Assembly (NCBI RefSeq): GCF_023159225.1
Contig: NC_063169.1
Location: 61,963,934 to 62,027,933 of the forward strand
Source of the DNA: Perognathus longimembris pacificus
Lineage: Eukaryota > Chordata > Mammalia > Rodentia > Heteromyidae
Direction of reading: 5' to 3'
Length of the DNA stretch: 64,000 bases
Every line of letters starts with the position of its first letter. Position 1 is the stretch's first letter. The notes beneath the pieces were generated by a model that saw only the letters and a list, made by a program, of their open reading frames with translations, was not told the DNA's origin and did no database searches. The position numbers and the translations under genes were made by a program. Below are positions 56,304 to 64,000 of the stretch, one piece after another.

Positions 56304-56526
56304 CTTAGATTTCCCAATGGTTTTATTCTTTGACTTTTTCAACACATCTCATGCAAGATAGAACCTTTGTTCCTATCCCAAGAACCGACTTCATTCTCCA
56401 GAGCTGTGCTCCTGTCTTAAAAGGCAGACAGATCCAATCATTGTGGAAATTATTCATGGTTTACACACCAACTCAGGGATACAAACCAGGGTGAAATTCA
56501 TATTTGAAAGCCATTGCACCAAGGTT

Positions 56527-56735
56527 TGGGGATTTAACAGACTTGGTTTTGAAATCTAGCCCTACCTTCATGTGTCAGTAAAGCTTCAAGCTGTTCTGTG
56601 CCTCAGTGCCTTAATCTGCAAAGCATGGATAATAATATTTAAGCTAAGGGGTTAATTAATCCTTTAATCTTTAGAAGGATTAAGTGACAGCAGGTATAGA
56701 AAGTGTCTTGGTATATAGTGAAGCCTTCAGAAAGT
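56527..56735 (+). mobile_element. MIR SINE
   Basis: Near full-length: GACTTGGTTTTGAAATCTAG, CTGTGCCTCAGTGCCTTAAT, GCATGGATAATAATATTTAA, AAGGATTAAGTGACAGCAGG and AGTGTCTTGGTATATAGTGA. Confidence 0.85.
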
Positions 56736-56757
56736 GAGAGTTTGCTTGGCATTGTGA

Positions 56758-56875
56758 TTGTCTTTTCTTTTTGATGCCGATACCAAGGCTTGAACATAGA
56801 CAGCCTCATGCTCTCACTTGACTTCCTTGCTCGTGTCTGGTGCACTACCACCTGGGCCATGCCTCCAGTCTAGCA
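56758..56875 (-). mobile_element. Degraded antisense tRNA-type SINE
   Basis: GATGCCGATACCAAGGCTTG, TGGTGCACTACCACCTGGGC and CATGCCTCCAG. It resembles the antisense Geo/ID style but is heavily diverged. Confidence 0.5.
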
Positions 56876-56879
56876 TTGT

Positions 56880-57869
56880 GCTGTCTTAGCTATTGTAATG
56901 AGAATGCTGTGTGCGCCACACGACACCACAATAAAGAATATTCCAAGACCAGAAAGGGCTGAATTCATGCCTTGAATGAATTGCATGAGTGATAGGCCAG
57001 TTAGCTATACATTTCTTTGAATGCCTTCCACATGAAGCCTTAAACCAGTGCCTGTGGTGCACCATAAATAATTAAATCTTTGGGGTGGGGGGGAGGGATC
57101 TCTGTGCACTCATCATGCATAAACATGAGCACTAGCACCTTCCTTCTATGTTTAAAGATACATCTAGAAAGAGTCCTCCCTTGTCACTGCTAATCCATTT
57201 TTCCTTGAGATACAGACAGCTTTATGACTGTTATGACACTTCTCAAAAGACTGTTACTGTTCTTTTATTAAATTTAACACATTGACTTGCATTTAGAGAA
57301 TGTAATATTATGTTGAATGTGTGAACGAAAGTATTTTTTCTGACCTGTTTTTCCAGTATTCTTGTGCAATTATAGGGGCTTTCTTTATGATTTTAATGTG
57401 TACAGAGAACTATTTGAATGCAAATAATCTGAAGATAGATGCATGAATAGTCTTTATGCCAAACACATGCATAGACAAGCATTCTTTTCCTAAGCAAGCA
57501 TCCTAGAAGATAAATTGCCTATGGTTATGCTTCTCAATCAACAGTTCTATTGGTCAACCCCTCAACACTCAGAATGGGTCCAAATAGGAAGTTTTATGAC
57601 CAGAAAGGAGCTCCACAGACCTGAGGGTGAGCAGGAACTGACCAGGCAGCCTCCAATTTCCTTTGAGCTTACATCTGAAGAAGGGCAAACCATTATTCAC
57701 TCGGTGCTGCCCTTAATTAACAGAAAGCCTAGACTCAGGAGCTCAGAGTCATTTACTTTCAAAATTGAATTTCACTTCTTCAATCATTAATAAGTATGAA
57801 TAAGTAATTTGAGGGTTTAGACATGGGGGTAGGGTCAGTGACTATAACGCATGCACTAATTGGGGTTAA
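56880..57869. other. Unique intronic sequence
   Basis: No supported feature. Confidence 0.5.
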
Positions 57870-58010
57870 CTCACTGAGCAAATATTCACTGACCATGTCT
57901 GCGAGTGTCAGCCCTGGCATTAGGCATTAGGCAAAAGGGGAAGACAAACAGGGAGAGCAAGTCTCTCCCATTAGAGTTTCCATTTGCTGCGGTGCTAGAC
58001 GACAAGTTTT
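57870..58010 (+). mobile_element. Probable L2 LINE fragment
   Basis: CACTGAGCAAATATTCACTG, ACCATGTCTGCGAGTGTCAG and TCTCCCATTAGAGTTTCCAT follow the L2 3' pattern. Confidence 0.55.
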
Positions 58011-58859
58011 GTTTCCAGTTTTCGACTTGAAGTAGTTGAATATGAAAACAGCACACGCCTGATGTTCACCCAAGCTTGCAATCTTCCATGTGCTTTTTAC
58101 CGGTTTCCCACATCCATTTTGGTGGAGTCAATAAGAAATTCTAGGGAAAGTAGAATTCCGGAAGCAAGGGAGTCCTAAGAATGCTTGGAATTTCTAACAG
58201 ATTTTATTAAACATTTTCTGTATCATGACAAGTTCCAGAAGAACATAAAGGTTAGTTTATGTGAATATAAACTACTTCTTGCCTTACTGATAATGGTACA
58301 TAAATAATTCAGATGACCACCCACCAAAAACCCAAGATGTCTGGCGAGGGCTCCGTGTATTTCCCATGAAATGTTTCCCCTATAAATTGTTATAATCAAA
58401 GAGAAAAATAATGAGGCAGTGTCTCATTTTATTCCCACTTTTCAAGTCTAAAGTACTAATTGCAAGTGTTTCTGTAAATCCTGATAATGTCTTTATAAAA
58501 ACAGAAAATGATTTACCCTTTTCCTGGTTTGACTTTAAATGAGATTAACATCATTCTTTTACTTACATTTCCAGTATAAGCACACTCCCATTTCCCTAGG
58601 TGAAATTATTTAATCTATCATGTCGTTTGCATGGTCTCGATTAACTAAATGAGATACAGGACTATGAATTTGGGAAGTTCTATTTTATTCACTGAGAAAC
58701 CTTATATAAAAGTTCATAAATGTTACCCGAAACCCAACTCTTGGGCTCTGATCTACAAGAAATAAGGAGGTATGAAAGGAGTTAGATAGATAACCTTTAG
58801 CTTAATATGGCTTGGTAAATTAGACCCTATATATGCTAATTTTGTACTTTTTTTAATAG
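58011..58859. other. Unique sequence before the second exon
   Basis: No repeat recognised over about 850 bp immediately upstream of the exon. It ends in the acceptor tract. Confidence 0.5.
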
Positions 58860-58939
58860 ATGGAACTGATTAAAAATATAAGCACTGCCGAACAGCCCTA
58901 TTTATTCACTCGGCACGTTCATTTCCTCAACTTCTCAAG
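58860..58939 (+). CDS. UST: UST exon: conserved histidine segment (26 codons + 2 nt)
   Basis: Next coding exon of UST, directly continuing the frame from 49816. It encodes 26 codons starting with M-E-L-I-K-N (an internal Met, not a start codon), then AG of a split Arg codon. The segment RHVHFLNFS (exon residues 18-26) aligns with the HVSYLDF region of HS2ST, where a histidine acts in catalysis. The equivalent His here is exon residue 19. N-I-S (residues 6-8) and N-F-S (24-26) are N-glycosylation sequons. The start follows AATAG at 58855-58859, and the donor is GTAAGC at 58940. Exon length is 80 nt, so skipping it would shift the frame. Later catalytic-domain exons lie beyond the window. Confidence 0.95.
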
Positions 58940-59305
58940 GTAAGCCACTTTCTGGTTTAATGCTTCATTTCTAATGAATAATTACCCTACAAATCTACCG
59001 TTATTTGCAAGGAAGCGCAATTGCCCTTGTAAAAGACATTTTTAATCTAGTTGCCTTTGCTGCAGAATCAAAATTTGAAGTGTTTGGATAACAGTATCAT
59101 TTCTTCTTAGAATGCCATCTCAAACAGTATAAAAATGTGGAATTATTTTTAATGAGAAGATAGCTTGATGACCGTTCCTTAACCAAAGAGAGTCAGGATT
59201 TTGTATGGAAACCAACAAGAAGGCAAGATAGTAGTGTTTTAATATAAATATTGTATTGCACCATTCTGAACAATTTAAACCTGGGTATAGATGGGGGGGG
59301 GTTAT
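58940..59305. other. Unique sequence after the donor
   Basis: No supported feature. Confidence 0.5.
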
Positions 59306-59461
59306 GCCAACCTTTCTCCCTCTCCTCTCCTCCCTTCCCATCTCCCCGCCTTTTCCCTCCCCTCCCCTCCCATTTCCCTTTGTCTCGGTGCTGGGGATTG
59401 AACCCTGAGCTTTGTGCCTGCTAGGCAAGTGTCCTACCCTTGAGCCATACCCACAGCCCTC
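59306..59461 (-). mobile_element. ID SINE (minus) with pyrimidine tail tract
   Basis: ID body at about 59376-59461 (CGGTGCTGGGGATTGAACCC, GCCTGCTAGGCAAGTGTCCT, GAGCCATACCCACAGCCC). It is preceded by a long CCCTT/CTCCC tract (59312-59375), which on the minus strand is a purine-rich SINE tail. Confidence 0.8.
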
Positions 59462-60438
59462 TGTCTAGCTTTTCCATATTCCATTTGATTTTTTTGGAGC
59501 CTTGAACATTTACCATTGGACAGGCATTCAGAATTCAGTATTCTCTTCAGCATCTGAAGCTTTCTAATACTAACATAGCTCTATGGACTCAGCTGTCTTG
59601 ACCCTCTGTTGATTAAAATGCTAACTTCACATTCCAGCAGCCCATTATTAACCTTGGTTACTGTCACAGTGACCCATGCCTGCACAGGTAGCCCTTCAAG
59701 TCCTGCTCTGCCCCAGCCCTGGCCTGTGTTCATGGGTACTGGCAGCTAAGAGACCACAGCAGGTCTGTTGAGCCGCTTTGGACCTCTTGGTCTTCCTGGC
59801 CCTCAGTCTGTCAGCACTTCCCTCATTTTAACTTGGGGAACAACAGTGTCTCACAGATGCAGAGGGCCGGGGCACGCTGCCCTGACCTAGTGGGTACGAC
59901 CTGTAAGTTGATGCTGACTTGTTGCCCCTGTGGGCTGGCCACCCCAGGAGGCTTGCTGTAAGGAGCCAGAGGCTCAGAGGGCTGTCCAGCCAAGGTCAGG
60001 GTGGTGAGGGCAGGTTTTAGCTTTCAAAGGAGCTTCCCACTGGGCCACAAGGCCGTGGGCCAATTAAAAGCCAAGGGAAAGAGATTAAGCGAAGCACATT
60101 ATGAAGCAGAGAAGAGGAGTGGCTCTTCAGCTTTACAAGGGAGTCTCCTAGGCCTGAAGTTTTCCATGTTCCCTATAATGTGGCTTCCCTGGGAGGGTGA
60201 ACAGGACCCTTGCCCATTGTCCGCAGTGGCCCCATGCCAGGCCCTGTGCAGCTTGGACTGAGTTGCAGCCATTTGTATAAAACGACTCAGGACTGGGTTG
60301 GCCCGTGGGTGTGTACCCCACACCCCGCCTTTCCTACAGAAACCCAGGCCAGTGTGTCTTGCACAGATGATATGCTAGGGACCTGCTAGGTCCTTTAGGC
60401 CCTGTGTTGTATGACTTGGGACAGGACAAACACACACA

Positions 60439-60473
<35 letters not shown>

Positions 60474-61387
60474 TCCCTGCAATTCCTGTGAGCTTTCCTT
60501 TGCTTTACCCCCCCACTTGCTTTGCACACCAACTACAATATCACAAATGGTTATGGTTATTTCAGGATAGTACAAACATCTAATGAGAAGCCACACTCAC
60601 TATCTTAATGGAATCAGCATCCCACAGCCCGGCGGCCATCTTTTATCATGGCCTCTGCCATCAAATAGACACACAAGAAAGTAATCTTGATGGCCTGAAC
60701 TTTGAAAGCCTCATCAAAGTTAGCCCACATGCAGAAAGCAGTGGAGAGGGGGTCCGGGGGGTGGGGGGGCTCTAGGAGCAGCCCTTGCCTTCCCGCTGCT
60801 CAGGACTGGGGCAGGTCAATCAGCCGCTTCATTCCAAGTGGAACTTGCATTTCTGCAGAGATCTCAGGCCGCCACGGGTTAGCTCCCAGCAGTTCCCTGG
60901 GAGCCGGGCAGGCCCTGTGTCCCCTCCGTCCTCTCCATAGTGCAGCTCAAGGCCCCGTGGTGGAATGCCCTCGGCTAGTTCTGTATGTCACAGGAGCACT
61001 TGGGGTTCTGGCAGGGAACTGGCAAGCTCCCTTTGCCTTTAGAGTCCTTGAGTTCATCCCCTCTGGCGGATGTACAGTCAAATGAGAGGCACGCGAGGAG
61101 CAGGGTCATAGGGCTTCCCCCGACACGTGGAAGGCCATGCGCTGAGTACAGGGCTGGCTCAGCTCTAGACCCATGAACAAACAAGAGCAACACCTGACCA
61201 AGAGGAGCGGCAGGAATGCCTTCCACAGCTTTAAGTGTGGACTCCGCAGGGGCAGAGGGCCTCACTGTCCTGTTGCAGGACCCAGCCAGCCTGGCTCAAT
61301 GTGGTCTGTGTGAGAACTCTCTCTCCTTCTCCTCTTTCCATTCCACAGCCCGGGGCTGGGGCCTGGCTCTAAGACTGCATAAAAATA
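59462..61387. other. Unique GC-moderate intronic sequence
   Basis: No exon recognised. A (CA)n microsatellite with one CATA interruption lies at 60428-60473. A G-rich run lies at 60748-60770. Confidence 0.5.
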
Positions 61388-61398
61388 AGTGCATGATG

Positions 61399-61578
61399 GG
61401 TCTGGGAGTGTGGCTCAGTGGTAGAGTGCTCGCCTAGCATGCATGAAGCCCTGGGTTCGATTCCTCAGCACCACATGCACAGGAAAAGCCGGAAGTGGCG
61501 CTGTGGCTCAAGTGGTAGAGTGCTAGCCTTGAGAAAACGAAACTCAGGGACAGGGCAGAACTGGCAAAAAAAAAAAAG
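61399..61578 (+). mobile_element. IDL-Geo SINE, right half shortened, 11-bp TSD
   Basis: GGGAGTGTGGCTCAGTGGTA, CTGGGTTCGATTCCTCAGCA, GTGGCGCTGTGGCTCAAGTG, then GACAGGGCAGAACTGGCAAA. The right-half segment with the B-box-like GAGTTCAAGCC is deleted. Perfect TSD AGTGCATGATG at 61388-61398 and 61579-61589. Confidence 0.92.
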
Positions 61579-61589
61579 AGTGCATGATG

Positions 61590-61878
61590 AGCCAAACCTG
61601 AATCCACATGCAGACCACTGTTAAGGAGCTGGGGAACCAAAAACCAGCCTTTCCCCCTTTTTCAAGGGCATATTCGTACTTAAAAAAAAAAATCTTCCTT
61701 AGGCCTCCATGGAAAGCTGTAACCATACACAGGAAGTCTCCAAGCAAACTGGCAGGGAAAAAAAGATAACTAGATTGGAGCTTGTTAAGAGGGCTCTAAA
61801 CATGCTTTTGAAAAGAGAGTTCTGTATTTTGAATTCTAAGGCACAGAGAGAATTAAGCGGCTCTTAAGAAACCTGCCT
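61590..61878. other. Unique intronic sequence
   Basis: No supported feature. Confidence 0.5.
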
Positions 61879-62125
61879 TTGGGCAAGAGTATAGCGCATG
61901 TCTGTAATCCCAGCTATGTGGGAGACGGAGGTAGGAGGCGCTTGATCTAAGGTTGATCTTTAGCAAAGCTGGAGACCCTGTCTGAAAAATTACTAAACCA
62001 GAGGAGGCTGGAGGGCATGACTAATGTGGCAGGGTGCTTGCTAGGAAGAAAGGAAAAGAAGGAAGGAGAGAGGGAGGAAGGAACAGAGGGAGGGAGGGAG
62101 GGACGGGTGGAGGGATGGATGGATT
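61879..62125 (+). mobile_element. B1-ID SINE with purine tail
   Basis: GCATGTCTGTAATCCCAGCT, GGAGACGGAGGTAGGAGG, GGAGACCCTGTCTGAAAA, then an ID-like remnant (GGAGGCTGGAGGGCATGAC). A GGAA/GGGA/GGAT tail tract runs from about 62043. Confidence 0.72.
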
Positions 62126-62477
62126 TGCTCTGCTAATAGCTGTATATAGGGTACAGTGACAAGAATGACACTGTAGCCCTGTAACTGTTCTTTCTGGATA
62201 TTTCCAATCTTCCCATGCAGCAAGATCTTACTACTGAGCAGACTGGAAGGATCAGTGTAATCTCTCTCCCCATACTTTCCTTGCCCTGTACATGTTCTAA
62301 ACTTCGGAAGGATATAGTGTTATAATAAGGAAGACAACCTGCTGTCGCTTTTCCTCCATTAACTATGGCATTCTTGCTTGAAATGCAGAGCTTCCTAGTG
62401 ATGCGAAGCGCTCGCCTGTCACTTGCTCACTTAGTCCATTTCCTCATCATCTTGGTGCCTGGTGCTCCTCTCCTCTC
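62126..62477. other. Unique intronic sequence
   Basis: No supported feature. Confidence 0.5.
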
Positions 62478-63926
62478 TTTTTTTTTTTTTAATTTTTATT
62501 ATCAGTCAGAGAGGTTACAGTTTCATACGTTAGGCACTGGATACATTTCTTGTACTGTTTGTTACCTCGTCCCTCATTCCCCCCTCCTCCCGTCCCCTTT
62601 CTCTTTCCCCCCCCCCCATGAATTGTTCAGTTCATTTACACCAAACAGTTTTGCAAGTATTGCTTTTGTAGTTGTTTGTCTTTTTTTACCCTGTGTCTCT
62701 TGATTTTGGAATTCCCTTTCAATTTCCTAGTTCTAATACCAGTATACACAGTTTCCAGTGTACTCAGATAAGATACAGAGATAGTGTAGGTACAACCACA
62801 GGAAGGTGATACAAGAAGATCATCAATAATAGAAGCTACAGTTACACATGGCACGTTGAAAGTAGTTACAACTGTGATATAACAATCGTTTCCATAACAT
62901 GGAGTTCATTTCACTTAGCATCATCTTATGCATTCATAAGGGCATAGCTATTGGGCTCTTATGATTCTCTGCTGTGACTTGCCTAAACCTGTGATAATTA
63001 TTCCCTATAAGGGAGACCATAGAGTCCATGTTTCTTTGGGTCTGGCTCTCTTCACTTAGTATAACTTTTTCCAAGTCCTTCCATTTCCTTACAAATGGGG
63101 CAATGTCATTCTTTCTGATAGAGGCATAAAATTCCATTGTGTATATGTACCACATTTTCCTGATCCATTCGTCTACTGAGGGGCATCTGGGTTGGTTCCA
63201 GATTCTAGCTATGACAAATTGTGCTGTGATGAACATTGTTGTGCTGGTGGCTTTAGTGTGATTTTGTTTGTGGTCCTTTGGATAGATACCCAAAAGTGGG
63301 GCTGCTGGGTCATAGGGGAGCTCTATGTTTAGCCTTCTGAGGAATCTCCATACCACTTGCCAGAGTGGCTGAACCAGTTTACATTCCCACCAACAATGAA
63401 GTAGGGTTCCCTTTTGGCCACATCCCCTCCAACAGTTGTTGTTGTTAGTTTTCTTGATATAGGACATTCTTACTGGGGTGAGATGGAATCTCAATGTTGT
63501 TTTGATTTGCATTTCTTTTATGGCCAGTGATGTAGAGCACTTTTTCATATGTCTCTTGGCCATTCTCATATCCTCATCAGAGAAGTCTCTTTTTAAGTCT
63601 TTAACCCACTTGATGAGGAGGCTATTGGTTCTCTGCGGTTTTGTTTTGGAGGAAGGTAATTTTTTTAGTTCTGCATATATTTTAGATATGAGGCCTTTGT
63701 CCGTTGTGTGGCTGGTAAAGATGTTTCTGTTTATCTTGCGAGCTATGTTCTTTGCCCAGAAGAAGCTCTGCAGTTTGATGCAGTCCCATTTGTCCAACCT
63801 TTCTTTGTAGCCTTTCTGGGTCTTTGTTCAGGAAGTTCCATCCTGTGCAAAGGAGCCCAAGTGTTTCTCCTACTCCTTCCTTTAGTGTTTTCAGGGTGTC
63901 TGTTTTGATTTTGAGGTCTTTGATCT
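62478..63926 (-). mobile_element. L1 3' segment: poly(A), 3' UTR, ORF2 C-terminal region
   Basis: A T13 run (62478-62490) is the poly(A) tail on the minus strand. It is followed by a 3' UTR with a G-rich minus-strand tract (C runs at 62578-62620), then the ORF2 C-terminal coding region up to about 63926. The copy is much younger than the L1 at 47385: one ORF2 frame stays open for 287 codons. It is broken by a single-base frame change near 63810. Confidence 0.93.
62934..63797 (-). pseudogene. L1 ORF2 C-terminal fragment
   Basis: A 287-codon open frame for the ORF2 region after the reverse transcriptase. It holds the cysteine-rich motif C-x3-C-x7-H-x4-C (C122, C126, H134, C139) within CWRGCGQKG and LLHCWWEC, and LLGIYPKD, WNQPRCPS and MWYIYTMEFYASIRKND, all hallmarks of L1 ORF2. 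The usable frame begins at TTG, with no true start. Upstream L1 coding continues in another frame (VGETLGLLCTGWNFL, near 63820-63870). It lacks the endonuclease and RT domains, so it cannot make a functional protein. Confidence 0.92.
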
Positions 63927-64000
63927 ATAAAAGACCCAGAATAGCAAAAACAATCCTAAGCAGAAAAAACAGTGCTGGAGGAATTACAATACCCAACTTC
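63927..64000 (+). mobile_element. Inverted L1 ORF2 segment (5' inversion)
   Basis: The + strand encodes an ORF2 segment here (RPRIAKTILSRKNSAGGIT, read at about 63929-63986). The adjacent L1 at 62478-63926 runs on the minus strand. The segment comes from upstream of the part at 63926 in ORF2 order. It is cut by the window end. Confidence 0.88.

Larger units (their letters stand above)
49817..58859 (+). other. UST: UST intron, 9,043 bp
   Basis: Canonical GT-AG intron. The donor is GTAAGC at 49817 and the acceptor is TTTTTTTAATAG ending at 58859. Phase 0 on both sides. It contains SINEs, a MIR, an L2 fragment and microsatellites, listed separately. Confidence 0.93.
58940..64000 (+). other. UST: UST intron (5' part)
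   Basis: Begins with donor GTAAGC. Its 3' end is outside the window. It contains an ID element, an IDL-Geo SINE, a B1/ID SINE and the L1 at the right edge. Confidence 0.9.

Noticed and set aside
62934..63797. 287-codon protein as a host gene
   Set aside because: It is the ORF2 C-terminal part of a truncated, inverted L1.
1..64000. CRISPR arrays, operons, riboswitches or phage features
   Set aside because: The window is mammalian intron. All regular repeats are microsatellites or dispersed SINEs.

Overview
This is mammalian nuclear DNA, about 64 kb from inside one large gene. Two short coding exons on the + strand (49661-49816 and 58860-58939) encode consecutive parts of UST, the uronyl (dermatan/chondroitin sulfate) 2-O-sulfotransferase. 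The first exon carries the PAPS-binding loop and the second carries the conserved histidine region. Everything else is intron: about 49.7 kb upstream of the first exon, a 9,043-bp intron between the two, and about 5 kb after the second. No other functional gene, RNA gene, CRISPR array or bacterial feature is visible.

The repeats point to a rodent of the superfamily Geomyoidea (kangaroo rats, pocket mice, pocket gophers). The window holds many copies of a dimeric SINE with an ID-like, tRNA-Ala-type left half and a characteristic right half. It matches the published IDL-Geo SINE, reported as restricted to that group. A second abundant family joins a 7SL/B1-like head to the same right half. The species is an inference from SINE content only.

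Layout: 1-10 kb is old sequence (MIR, L2, MER5-type fragments, one L1 3' end). 10-24 kb has young IDL-Geo copies with clear target-site duplications, two MLT1 LTRs, a SINE nested in a SINE, an unusual hairpin (23259-23320) and a 90-bp retroinsertion of unknown source. 24-28 kb is long unique intron. 28-31 kb has a deleted Tigger transposon split by a SINE, two more antisense SINEs and a possible antisense LTR. 32.4-33.3 kb is a GC/CpG-richer patch. 33-46 kb is SINE-dense, with a second nested pair. 47.4-49.1 kb is an old L1 fragment on the + strand, just before the first exon. The right edge (62478-64000) is a younger L1 whose coding strand flips at about 63926, the layout expected of a twin-primed (5'-inverted) insertion.

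The window is dominated by retrotransposon activity inside a conserved sulfotransferase gene. I see no clearly undescribed gene system. The signals most worth a second look are the hairpin, the 90-bp retroinsertion, the shared SINE right half with tRNA-like promoter boxes, and the inverted L1. Repeat boundaries are estimates by eye except where target-site duplications are given.
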